DNA of 30,988 bases, taken from Batkoa obscura. Lineage: Eukaryota > Entomophthoromycota > Entomophthoromycetes > Entomophthorales > Batkoaceae. The notes below the pieces were generated by a model, which made no database searches, was not told the origin of the DNA, and saw only the letters and a program-made list of their open reading frames with translations. How positions within the stretch are numbered: the stretch's first letter is position 1; every line of letters starts with the position of its first letter. A program made the position numbers and the translations under genes. The stretch is taken from positions 1 through 30,988 of the forward strand of contig JASVEC010000213.1 in assembly GCA_030770535.1 (NCBI GenBank), in the 5' to 3' direction. Of the stretch, positions 20,199 through 29,581 are shown piece by piece.

Positions 20199-21272
20199 TT
20201 AACATATGCCACCCAATTTAATACCCCAAATATTCAAATGATCTTCTACTGAAGGAGTATACCATTTCGAGGCGGAACAATTGGGATCTTCTAGATAGTC
20301 ATTATTACAATAAATATCTTTGTTTCCATTTATCCAGATCTCGTGATGATGATGATAATAATTGGATACGAATTTAAGCTGTGGAGGTAAATGAGGTACT
20401 ATATCATCGCTATTAACAGCTCTAGTTAAAGTGAAAGTTTGCTGATTTAAATAGTGTGCGAATTCTTCATCTCCAATCCTTGGCTGGCCATAAGTGAAAA
20501 CTTCTAATCTCTCATCCTTTAAACCAAGCCTTTGTCTTAACATTAAAGCACTTAACACACTTATTGCACCGCCCAAGCTATGACCAACAACAACTAATTT
20601 GTAATGTTTATGTTTGTTCAATGACTCTTTTAATCTGTCAATATATAATGGTAATAAGCTATCAGTACATTGTTTGAACCCACGATGGACTTTATATTCT
20701 TTATTATTCAGTGCAATAGAATCTTTAAAAACTTTGGCATCTTGAATGAAATTCCTTAACGTTGAGCTTCCACGGAAAGATAATACCACTACTTCCTTAT
20801 TTTTATCAACTGCCAGATAAGCTTTTGATTCGGTAGTTTTGTCATTATAAGTAGCTACATGTTGAATTGGTATTTCTTTACAATGCGAGCATGACCAGGC
20901 CTCTAAATTTGTGTCATTACAGTAAGCTGCCCCAGCCAATCTAGCATAATATTTACTAGCTTGTATGTCACTCACTTTCAACTGAGTTGGGATCTCAGAC
21001 GCTCGCAAAGTATCCTCTTCCTGTGGTTCCAATTTCACATTTTCTTTTAAATAGTTCAAGTTTTCCATCAAGTCCTTAAAGTAGTCATCTTCAACTAAAC
21101 TTCTGTTAATATTAATACTTGGGTCAACTTTATTATTATTTAAAGATAACACGTTAGAACTGGTAATATTAGTAGTAGCACTGTTGCGATCACTTTGAAC
21201 TGTTTGGCATTGGGTTAATAATACTCCATAAAATAAAACAATAATCATTGAATTATTATAACTTAAGAGCAT
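20199..21272 (-). CDS. Secreted class 3 triacylglycerol lipase (Rhizomucor miehei type), lipB
   Basis: Intronless, 357 residues, aligning with lipA without gaps. A signal peptide (MLLSYNNSMIIVLFYGVLLT) is followed by a Ser/Asn-rich propeptide with several N-glycosylation sequons, and a helix (DYFKDLMENLNYLKENVKLE) like that of lipA. The catalytic triad is S232 (VVGHSLGGAIS), D290 (NSDDIVPHLPP) and H345 (VEDHLNIWG). The six disulfide cysteines of the family are at 118, 128, 131, 322, 332 and 357. The RGSSTLRNF lid hinge is present, and HHHHEIW precedes the final part. Predicted role: extracellular triacylglycerol hydrolysis, perhaps with different substrate or timing from lipA. Across the catalytic core it differs much more from lipA than lipC does, but 55 bp of its propeptide (21017-21071) equal lipA exactly. 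Upstream, TATAAAAC lies at 21348-21341 and the shared flank block at 21533-21590. Confidence 0.95.
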   Translation of the reverse strand: MLLSYNNSMIIVLFYGVLLTQCQTVQSDRNSATTNITSSNVLSLNNNKVDPSININRSLVEDDYFKDLMENLNYLKENVKLEPQEEDTLRASEIPTQLKVSDIQASKYYARLAGAAYCNDTNLEAWSCSHCKEIPIQHVATYNDKTTESKAYLAVDKNKEVVVLSFRGSSTLRNFIQDAKVFKDSIALNNKEYKVHRGFKQCTDSLLPLYIDRLKESLNKHKHYKLVVVGHSLGGAISVLSALMLRQRLGLKDERLEVFTYGQPRIGDEEFAHYLNQQTFTLTRAVNSDDIVPHLPPQLKFVSNYYHHHHEIWINGNKDIYCNNDYLEDPNCSASKWYTPSVEDHLNIWGIKLGGIC

Positions 21273-21340
21273 CTTTATAATATATTATAGATAATTAATT
21301 CAATGTAAAATTTTATAAATATAACGTTATAAGTTTTAAG

Positions 21341-21348
21341 GTTTTATA
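21341..21348 (-). promoter_or_regulatory. TATA box of lipB
   Basis: TATAAAAC on the minus strand, 76 bp before the ATG at 21272. It is equivalent to the boxes of lipA, lipC and the last pseudogene. Confidence 0.7.
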
Positions 21349-21532
21349 TTTTTCCAATTTGCGTATGTTTGTAATCGCCATATTATAATCATATTACATG
21401 ATCAGTTTACCTAATAGGAATATGTTTAATGAATAGTTTAGATTGTAAAGTATACTGTAAATTCGTCAAGTATAGTTTAATTCAAATGTTCTTTAGATTA
21501 ATTGATTTACCTTCTGTAGTTTAATTATTTAT

Positions 21533-21590
21533 TAATGTATCCAACTTCCCTGTCATTTAAATGTTTTTACTCAATCAAACTAATTAAGTA
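21533..21590 (-). promoter_or_regulatory. Conserved upstream block of the lipase family (lipB)
   Basis: Minus strand reads TTAATTAGTTTGATTGAG, then ACATTTAAATGACAGGGAAG, then TTGGATACATT. It lies 260-318 bp before the lipB start and matches 11411-11470. Confidence 0.65.
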
Positions 21591-22046
21591 CTGGTCTAAA
21601 TCCAAAGGAAAAGAGAATATTATATCATAGAGGAAATATGAATTCTTTGTTTTATTAGAAAATATCTGACTCAATAAGCTTATTATCTTTTAAATTAGCT
21701 TAACAACACGGAATTTAATTACTATCCGACTTTTACTTGGGAGAAATTCTGTTATTTTATCTTTTTATCATGTTTATTCTTAAATCTTTTATTATACTTC
21801 TAAATTATTACGAGTACTGAAAAAATTATTAATTTCTTTTATGCAAACCTTGTCTTTGAATTAACGATTTATGTTGTTTAAATTGATAATTTACACTTGA
21901 GTAAAATAAACTGATTATAAGATATCATTGCATATATATCGAATACATATTTTTTTAACAAAATAAAATGTTAATGTCATATTTTGTATATTGATTGGTA
22001 AAAACTTTTTAAGATGACTATATTATTTATAAACAAAACTACTAAA

Positions 22047-22146
22047 TGGAGGTGTTTTTTTTGGTTTCCTCACTTTTCCGTTTTTAAAGCGCTATTTAAG
22101 TGAAAAATTTGCTAATAAAATTCTTAAGAAAAAAAATACTTCCCCA
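22047..22146 (-). mobile_element. MITE copy 8
   Basis: Begins TGGAGGTGTTTTTTTTGG, ends ACTTCCCCA, with AA on both sides. The core TTTAAAGCGCTATTTAAG is kept. Confidence 0.87.
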
Positions 22147-22481
22147 AATATTTGTTTAAAATCATAAAATTCAAATTTAAATCTACTATTCGTAATGAAT
22201 AAAAAAAATTTTGGCTTTATCACTTTTCTTATTAAGTATTATAAAATCTAATGCTCAAGACTTGTTTAGTTTATATTGTAAAAAGCTGAAAATTAAAATT
22301 TTTATAATAACTTGGTGAAAAAATGCATAAAATATAAAAAAGCTATGAATAAAGTACAAAGTTATACTAGTAACAATAATAAAAAAATATAAATAAAAAA
22401 TATTTACAATAAAAAGTTGAAGATGTAGCTAAAGTTCAGGATTCAATTTTTATATAATATTATATTTTCAATAAAAACATG

Positions 22482-22582
22482 TGGGGATGTATTTCTGTAT
22501 TTAAGAATTTTACTAACAAATTTTTCACTTAAATAGCGCTTAAAAAATGGAAAAAATAATGAAGTCAAAAAAAAGACTCCCA
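22482..22582 (+). mobile_element. MITE copy 9
   Basis: Begins TGGGGATGTATTTCTG, ends AGACTCCCA, with TG on both sides (22480-22481 and 22583-22584), possibly a mutated TA duplication. The core TTAAATAGCGCTTAAAAAAT is intact. Confidence 0.9.
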
Positions 22583-22677
22583 TGTGTTTATATAGTCTTA
22601 TAATCCTGGGTGAAACTGATAATTATATGCTCCAAGTTGTATAATTAAAACAGACTTTGATCTATAAACACAATATA

Positions 22678-22778
22678 TGGGGCTGTTTTTTTTGGTTTCA
22701 TAACTTTTTCCATTTTTCAGGCGCTATTTGAGCAGAAAGATTATTAGTAAAACTATTAAGCAAAAAAATACATCCCCA
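22678..22778 (-). mobile_element. MITE copy 10
   Basis: Begins TGGGGCTGTTTTTTTTGG and ends ACATCCCCA, with TA on both sides. It lies only 95 bp from copy 9, in the opposite orientation, so the pair could itself form a larger hairpin. Confidence 0.9.
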
Positions 22779-22984
22779 TATGCTTATTATATAGGCTATA
22801 AAAAACAAACAAAAAAACAAAAAAACAAAAACAGGCCCAATAAGAATGATATAATTAAAAAGTAAATTAAATAAGATACATAGTTTTTAATACAAAAGCA
22901 AAGCATAATAAATACTTGGATAATTAAAATATAATTTATAAAACTACTTTTTACAATTTGTATTATTTTACTAAACTATACAAA

Positions 22985-23056
22985 ACTATTAAAAGTTTAA
23001 ACTAACTTTAAAACTTTTTTATCTAAACTGATTTATATAGGTGACATTATTTTATA
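22985..23056 (+). repeat. Dispersed repeat, arm 1 (inverted relative to 27150-27222)
   Basis: AAACTATTAAAAGTTTA, then TAACTTTA, then TTTTTTATCTAAACTGATTT, then CATTATTTT. The reverse complement of 27150-27222 gives the same order of blocks with mostly transition differences, roughly 85-90% identity by eye over about 72 bp. Weaker similarity extends further on both sides. Confidence 0.65.
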
Positions 23057-23843
23057 GTTAATTTTAAATAAATCTATATTATTTTTTGTTCTTACTTTTG
23101 ATGCTTTTTTGGTTTTTTCAAAAACAATTATTAAAACTTTACTTATTTTTTATATTTTATTATTAATAGGCTTAATAATCTTTGATATTTATAATAAAAA
23201 TAAACTATAATAATATTACTATTTTTTTGAATTTAATAGAAATTCCCGGATCAGTAAGGCCTTTAATAATATAGCCTATATGTCGATATTAACTGAAGTT
23301 GTAGTATGTAAATAAATGTATATTCCTATAAAAGCTTATTGAAAAATATTTATAAACAACTGTCTTATAGCCAACATTGTAAATTCGCTATTAAATAAAC
23401 AAATAAATAATTTCAACATTATATTATAATATTGATATATTACTAAGTTAATAAATAGCTGTATAGAAGGGAATGGTTAACCTCAAGACTATAACTAATC
23501 ATCCTTATATAGTACAAGCAATATAATAGTTCTTACCTATTATAATTATAATTGTTTACTTTTTAGCTATTTATTAACTTAATTATTAATAATTTAAGTA
23601 ATTTTAATACTTAAGGATTGATCTTTATTATTTAGCAAACTACTTGCTTAATAAATATTGAAACTTTTAAATTTTCTATCATTTTTACAAAATAAGCTCG
23701 AATTAATTTTTAATTTTTTATAGATTTTATAACTTTAATTAAAATTATATCAGGTTTTTTAATCTATAAGATACTGAATAATACAGTTTATTATTAAGTT
23801 TAATAAAATATAATTCGTTTTTATTGTTTTATATTTTCAATGC

Positions 23844-23918
23844 TTTTCGGCTCTATGATTGATTATAATATAGCAACTTAAGTGATTGTTATGTTATAAT
23901 CAACCATAGAGCCGAAAA
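23844..23918. repeat. Near-perfect inverted repeat (29-bp arms)
   Basis: The left arm TTTTCGGCTCTATGATTG (23844 on) is mirrored by the right arm ending CAACCATAGAGCCGAAAA at 23918. The arms are 29 bp with two mismatches, and the loop is about 17 nt. CGGCTCTATG makes it much richer in G+C than the surroundings. It could be a second, shorter inverted-repeat transposon family or a structured transcript; nothing here decides. Confidence 0.85.
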
Positions 23919-24057
23919 ACAATATTTCACAAAATTCCATAAACTCTGGATTACTATAAATAGCTATTAAAATCAATGTAAATGAATTACAGTGTTTATA
24001 CAATATGCTTCTCCCTATTACATTAAAATTTTCAAAAAATTTATCTAAAGTTTAACT

Positions 24058-24102
24058 ATATATAGTTATAGTTATAGTTATAGTTATAGTTATAGTTATA
24101 GT
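24058..24102. repeat. Hexanucleotide tandem repeat (TATAGT)n
   Basis: About seven perfect copies of TATAGT followed by a T-run. A simple microsatellite. Confidence 0.9.
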
Positions 24103-24435
24103 TTTTTTGAAAACAGCTATAAAACTGTTTAAAAAATTCTACAATAACTTAATAATTTTAGCCATTTAACAAGAGTTTATAAAATTATATAAATTAATTT
24201 CTTTAATATGCAAAGTGTAATATATATATACCTTTATAGATGAAACTAAAAGCATTCAGTTCTTAAATTTTAAAAAATTACAGTTTACTTTATTATTTTA
24301 CATGTTATTTTCAAATTAAATATTATTTATAATTAGCCATAAACATCTTCAAATTGCAAAAAAAAAGATTTAAACATAAACATGGCCTTAGTTTCGGTCT
24401 GTAATATACAGTACAGGTATTTGATTTAAGTAAAT

Positions 24436-24462
24436 AACTATATAACTATATAACTATATAAA
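24436..24462. repeat. Short AACTATAT tandem repeat
   Basis: Three copies of an 8-bp unit (AACTATAT) about 65 bp below the lipC stop, likely in the 3' flank of lipC. Confidence 0.75.
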
Positions 24463-24526
24463 TAGATATATTAAAAATAAATTCATGATAGTTTGTCATA
24501 ATTTATTGAAATTATCTTGATTATAA

Positions 24527-25605
24527 TCAACATAAACCACCTAACGTGATACCCCAAATTTCCAAGTGATCAAGTACTGAAGGAGTATACCATTTAGAAG
24601 CTGAACAACTAGGATCTTCTAAGTAATCGTCATTGCAATAGACATCCTTACTCCCATTTACCCAGATCTCATTATGATGATGATGATAATCAGATATCAA
24701 TTTGATTTTTGGGGGTAAGTGAGGCACTATATCATTGTTATTAACGACTCGAGCGAAAGTAAAAGTTTGCTTATTAAAATAACGTGCAAATTCCTTATCA
24801 CCCACTCTTGGTTCACCAAAAGTAAAAACTGCAAGCCTATCGTCTTTCAAGTTTAGATTTTGTCTTAAGATTAAAGTACTTAATGTAGCTATTGCACCAC
24901 CTAGACTATGACCAACAATAACCAACTTATAATCATTGTACTTGTTTAGCAAGGTTTTTAAATCGTTAATGTACAATGGTAATACCCTCTCACTACATTG
25001 TTTAAACCCGCGATGCACTTTGTATTGTTTTTTATCAAATATAATTGGATCTTTGAAGAATTTAGCGTCTTGAATGAAATTCCTTAACGTTGAGCTTCCA
25101 CGAAAGCCTAAAGTGATTGCTTTTTTGATTTTATCAATTGCTAAATAAGCTTTAGTTTGGGTTAATGTGTCAAGGTAAGTTCCTACATGCTGAACCGGAA
25201 TTTCCTTACAATGGGAACATGACCAGGCCTTTAGATTCGCGTCTTTACAATAAGCAGCTCCAGCCAATCTAGCATAATATTTGCTGGTTTGAACATCACT
25301 TACTTTCAGTTGAGATGGCATCTCAAACGCACGTGAATCAGGCATTTCTTGTGGCTCAAGTCTTACGTTTTTCTTTAAATAGTTTAAATTTTCCATCAAA
25401 TTTTTAAAGTACTCATCTTCATTTGGATTCACCTCAGAACTATTAGCGTTTAGGGTAAGTTTATTTTGATTTGATGATAATACGTTACCATTAGCAATAA
25501 TAACGGTACCATTCCTAGGACCATCCCAACCGCTTGGTATTGGGCGATTAAAGATAAACCATATAAAAAAGTAGTAAAAACCGAACTGCTGTAGCTTAGG
25601 AGCAT
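24527..25605 (-). CDS. Class 3 lipase lipC, signal-peptide start out of frame with the catalytic part (recent frameshift or sequence error)
   Basis: The start codon matching lipA and lipB is the ATG at 25605 (MLLSYSSSVFTTFLYGLSL), a typical signal peptide, but this frame is off by one base from the rest. The catalytic frame, open from well above 25500 to the stop at 24527, has no ATG before LMENLNYLKKN in the propeptide helix; a GTG at 25639 is its only upstream alternative and is unlikely in a nuclear gene. The shift lies within about 25530-25560, and no intron of suitable phase repairs it. Downstream everything needed for a lipase is present: GHSLGG, NNNDIVPHLPP, LDHLEIWG, the lid hinge RGSSTLRNF and the family cysteines. 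Its TATA box and flank are intact. It is therefore either a very young pseudogene, a strain allele or an assembly error. The block 24777-24922 equals lipA base for base. Confidence 0.85.
24777..24922 (-). repeat. 146-bp identical block shared with lipA (12436-12581)
   Basis: Checked base by base: no difference over 146 bp, from just before the GHSLGG elbow to the codons after GEPRVGDKEFARY. Flanks on both sides differ at many positions, and lipB is clearly diverged over the same segment. Confidence 0.93.
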
Positions 25606-25674
25606 GTTTACTATATTTTAAACTATTAGATTTTAACACCGAAGGTTAATAAATTCAATATACATTTTATAAGC

Positions 25675-25682
25675 CTTTTATA
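25675..25682 (-). promoter_or_regulatory. TATA box of lipC
   Basis: TATAAAAG followed by GC on the minus strand, 77 bp before the ATG at 25605. This supports 25605 as the true start. Confidence 0.75.
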
Positions 25683-25840
25683 CTCTCATAATGAACATAT
25701 ATTTGATATAGTTATACCACAGCTTTATGTTTATGTGATGTGATTACCTGATAGAATCAGGATTAAAGAATAAGTGGGATTGCTGATTATAGACATATCC
25801 AATAGAAATACATATCTCGTAATAACTTTAACTTTCATTA

Positions 25841-25900
25841 CAATGTATTCCAACCCCCTATCACATTTAAATGGTCTAGCTTAATAAAATTAATTAAATA
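25841..25900 (-). promoter_or_regulatory. Conserved upstream block of the lipase family (lipC)
   Basis: Minus strand reads TTAATTAATTTTATTAAG, then CATTTAAATGTGATAGGGGG, then TTGGAATACATT. It lies 236-295 bp before the start. Confidence 0.65.
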
Positions 25901-26616
25901 GCTACAATGACTTGAAAATAGAATAAAATATCCTACTTATGAGAAAAAAATTAGAATCCTTTATTTTCATTAAAGAATGCTCGGTAGTATCTTGTTTTTA
26001 TACTTTAAGTTAAATTAGTGATGTGAAATTCGTCAACTACCCGAGTTTTTACTATAAAAAATGATTTCGTTTATTTGTTTTTCATATTTCTTCTTTAACA
26101 TTATTTCTCTCCCTTGTTCCAATTTTTTATAATTCAACTTGCTACCTTTAGTAACTACAGGATGGGGACGTTTAATAAGGAGGACTTAAATATCATAATA
26201 CAATGAGAAAAGAAAATTAAAAATATTGATAATAGAATTGATATAAAATAATTAAATTTTAAACAAATTTATTGAAAATATGATGAGATACATAAGTTAC
26301 CATTGCTTAAATAAAGAGAACAATAAATTGACTTATAAACTTTTAAAACAATTATATTAGCATATCAGTGTGATAGAGGGCTTTTTTGTTTATTTTTAGC
26401 ATAAGTAAAATTTATTGAGTATAGTTTTCGACTTGAATTGGCATAGCCTTAAATAAAAAAATGTATTTTAATGTTATGAAGTTCTTAATAAACATCTCAT
26501 TTCTTTCATTTGTTTTTTTTAAAACAGTTTCATAATCTCATATCATTTTTTAAAATTACAAGTTTTAACAAAAATAAAACCAGGCTTTGAAATTAATTTC
26601 TGTTTAAAATAGACGA

Positions 26617-26715
26617 CAGCGATGTATTTTTTTGTTCAAGACTTTTACTGGTAATCTTTCCACTCAAATAGTGCTTGAAAAATGGAAAAAATAATGAAAT
26701 CAAAAAAACATTCCA
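26617..26715 (+). mobile_element. MITE copy 11
   Basis: The left end has drifted (CAGCGATGTATTTTTTTG) and the right end reads ACATTCCA. The interior CTTTCCACTCAAATAGTGCT and TGGAAAAAATAATGAAATCA is almost unchanged. Closest in sequence to copy 5 near lipA. Confidence 0.85.
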
Positions 26716-27149
26716 GATCTTTATAATTTTATTGTTATTTTTATTTTTATTTTATATTATAATTTACTATATCATATTACTGGATTTATTGGTTTTTTTA
26801 AATTTCATATTATAATACCTATAAATAAAAATAAAAATTATAAATTAAAAACAGTGTATATTATAGTAACTTAGCTAATATTAATTTGAACAAAAAGTTA
26901 AATAGTAATTTGTAAAGTTGTAATAACAATTTTATTAAAAAAAATTACAAAGTTATAAAGTTGATGCATTGTTTTATAAACTGTTAATATTCTTTAATTT
27001 AAAATAATTGTATTTGCTTTTGAACTGAATTAATTACTAATATCTTATTTAAATAGATATAGTTATTGCAGTATTATATAGCAAATTTACTTTATAAGTA
27101 TAAAGGTTATTATTTTTAAAATTATTATGTTTAATTAAAAATACTTTAA

Positions 27150-27222
27150 AAATAACGCTACTTATACAAATCAGTTTAGATAAAAAAGTTAAAGTTAATC
27201 TAAACTTTTAATAGTTTTAAAT
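27150..27222 (-). repeat. Dispersed repeat, arm 2 (inverted relative to 22985-23056)
   Basis: Reverse complement of the repeat at 22985-23056, with mostly transition differences. The two arms are about 4.1 kb apart and bracket the lipC gene. Confidence 0.65.
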
Positions 27223-27380
27223 AATTTAATACATTTAAATAAACTATAAAATTTAATTTTACTATATACTTTAGTTATCTAAATATTATTGCATTTTGTT
27301 TTTATATAAACTTATATTATTTAACTTACTTTTTTAACTCTTTTATCATTATTTTATATAGTTTGTTGATAGATTTTATA

Positions 27381-27478
27381 TGATGGTGTTTTTTTGACCT
27401 TATCACTTTTTCCATCTTAAGCGCTACTTGGGTTGAAAAATTCTTAGCAAAATTCTTAAACGAAAAAATACATCCGCA
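27381..27478 (-). mobile_element. MITE copy 12
   Basis: Begins TGATGGTGTTTTTTTGACC and ends ACATCCGCA, with TA on both sides. The core CTTAAGCGCTACTTGG is kept. Confidence 0.87.
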
Positions 27479-27911
27479 TATAATAGCTATTTTTTTAGTT
27501 AAAAATTATAATAAAATATAATTACAAAGATTTTTATTGTAAAAAACTGTTTTTTTATTTTCTTAAAATATTATTTCATAAGGATTTTTATTATTTTGTT
27601 TTTTATCTATGTTTTATTATTGTCATTGCCAATATAGCTTCGTACTTTATCAAATAATTTATTATATATATTCTATATATTTTTTTACCAAATTATTATG
27701 AACTTTTTTTGAACTTTTGGCTTCTCATAATTAATATAGAATAACTAAGTTTTAAGCACTAAATTTTATAAATACATTAATATTATAACATTAAAAGCTG
27801 TACTACAAATATCAATTTGTTAATATTTTTTTTATTATGATATATTTTTATAAATTTAAAGCTTAAAAAATATTAGAATAGTTATAGTAAAAACTTAATC
27901 TATAATATATA

Positions 27912-28012
27912 TGGGGATGTATTTTTGTATTTAAGAATTTTACTAACAATTTTTCCGCTTAAATAGTGCTTAAAAAATCGAAAAAATAATGAAGTCAAAA
28001 AAAACACTCCCA
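27912..28012 (+). mobile_element. MITE copy 13 (close to consensus)
   Basis: Begins TGGGGATGTATTTTTG and ends ACACTCCCA, with TA on both sides (27910-27911 and 28013-28014). It differs from copy 9 at only a few positions, so these two are probably the youngest or most recently active. Confidence 0.92.
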
Positions 28013-28549
28013 TATGATTTAAGATAAAATATTATTAAGCTATTTAAAAACTTAAAGCTTTGGTTGTTTTATTGCAGCCTAAAACTTTTGTATAATTAAT
28101 CTTTATAAAAAGCATGCTGTATTAAGTTTTAACCTATACTAATTAAGTGGAATAAAAATAATAAAGTATTATTTAATTAGAAAATTATAATCTATTATCA
28201 AAAATCCTCATAAAAAGGTCAAAGTTATTAAAAAACTTAAAAAGTAATATAAACAAAACATATCATCTTTATAACAAAATATCATAATAATAATAATAAT
28301 AATGATAAAAGCCATGATTTGAAACTAATTTTAAACTAGCATCTTTGGTTTAATTGTAATAATTAATAAATTTGTTTATTATAACTAATAAAAGCTTTAT
28401 TTTCCAAAAAAATAATACTAGCTGCTATATTAGTGCTTATGTTAAATAATAGAAAAATGTCTACCAAACTTATGATTTTGAGTATTATCTAGCATAAAAT
28501 TCTGATTTAAACCTTGTTAAGCATATGTAGCTGACTATTAAACATCGTT

Positions 28550-29060
28550 TTGAGGTATGAAATCTGGTACTCAGGGTTTAGAGTCAAGAGCAGCTATTGC
28601 TGGGTTGACTACACCATAAGTCGAAAGGTCTTAGTTTATGTGACTAAGGTAGACTTGAATTATGAGGAATAGCACGTAATAGGTTACAAGCTATATAAGA
28701 CAGATAGAATAGACAATACTAATGTAAAATCTACGTAAAATACTATTAAGGAAACTTAGTGGCTTTATTAAATGTTCGAGATATCAGGGAATAATTCAGT
28801 TAAAAAGCGTGGAGTTACTATGTTCTAAAATCTCTTCTATACTACAATGAGTATAGATATCAAAGCAAGAGGATAATATTCTTTGAGACGAAGATAGAAA
28901 TTCTTATAGTAAATCAAAATAAGAACATGGATTAATTGTCCCTAAACTCGAGAATGTAGCAGCTTGGGCGATTATTATGCTGTGATTAACCATGGGACTG
29001 ACAAAGCGATATTTCACAGAGGATGAGAAAGTGCATAGAATTGATGCTAAAACATTTAAA
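28550..29060. other. Decayed coding-like fossil, possibly from a retroelement
   Basis: A block richer in G+C than its surroundings that reads as old protein-coding DNA on the plus strand, broken many times. Its last part weakly recalls the zinc-binding segment before the integrase core of Ty3/Gypsy-like elements, but that likeness is by eye and may be chance. No terminal repeats are seen. It is fossil only, and old judging by the number of breaks. Confidence 0.35.
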
Positions 29061-29581
29061 GTTATTTTAAGGCAGGAACAAAAACTAATAAGCTATAGAC
29101 TTATTAAAAAAGTAATATTAAGTATAACAAAAAAATAGTAAACAGTAATTAATGCTAAAAAAAGGTCTACTAAATATTAAAATAAATAAACTGTTATATC
29201 AGTTAAAAATATAAGTAAGAAAATATATATTATTTATATTTAATATTTTTAAAATATAAAATTTTAAATTTTAAATATAATAATTTTAATATATTAATAA
29301 AAATTCTTATTTAAATCATTATTTTAAAGTAAACTGATTACAAAATTAAGTGAAACTGAAGGTAGTTTACACTCAATTCTATAAACTTAAAGTTACTTAT
29401 TTTTATTCAATTTGTTTTTTAACACTTCAATATGCTAGTTGTAAAAATTTCAAACTTATAAAACAACAAAAAATTCAAACATGTGCTTAGTATCAAAGAT
29501 ACTGTATAAATCTATTTAACCAAACCAATGTGAATAGACATATAATCTAAAATGATTAAAAAAGATTTTACAGTTAAAAAA

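Larger units (their letters stand above)
21273..24526. other. AT-rich spacer upstream of lipB, with three MITE copies, a hairpin and a tandem repeat
   Basis: The first 320 bp is the lipB promoter region. MITE copies lie at 22047-22146, 22482-22582 and 22678-22778. After them come an A/C-rich run (22800-22832), one arm of a dispersed inverted repeat (22985-23056), a 75-bp near-perfect hairpin (23844-23918), a hexanucleotide tandem repeat (24058-24102) and an AACTATAT run (24436-24462). No gene is supported; 3' signals of lipC should lie just below 24527. Confidence 0.6.
25640..29580. other. AT-rich spacer upstream of lipC, with three MITE copies and a decayed fossil
   Basis: The first 300 bp is the lipC promoter region. 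MITE copies lie at 26617-26715, 27381-27478 and 27912-28012. The other arm of the dispersed repeat is at 27150-27222, a short AAT run at 28287-28304 and a decayed coding-like fossil at about 28550-29060. The rest is very AT-rich with no supported gene. Confidence 0.55.

Noticed and set aside
24058-24102. TATAGT repeat as telomere-like or origin sequence
   Set aside because: Unit and length fit an ordinary microsatellite; no G-rich strand and no chromosome end nearby.
25440-25510. A 49- or 70-nt intron to explain the lipC frame change
   Set aside because: Donors GTAACG and GTACCG are in phase 0, while the acceptor near 25440 needs phase 2; lipA and lipB also have no intron there.
25637-25639. 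GTG as start of lipC, giving 370 residues
   Set aside because: Non-ATG start is unlikely in a nuclear fungal gene, and the family ATG, signal peptide and TATA spacing all point to 25605.
26720-26845. Long AT hairpin with TTATTTTTATTTTTATTTTA arms
   Set aside because: Both arms are simple A/T sequence, expected often by chance in DNA of this composition.
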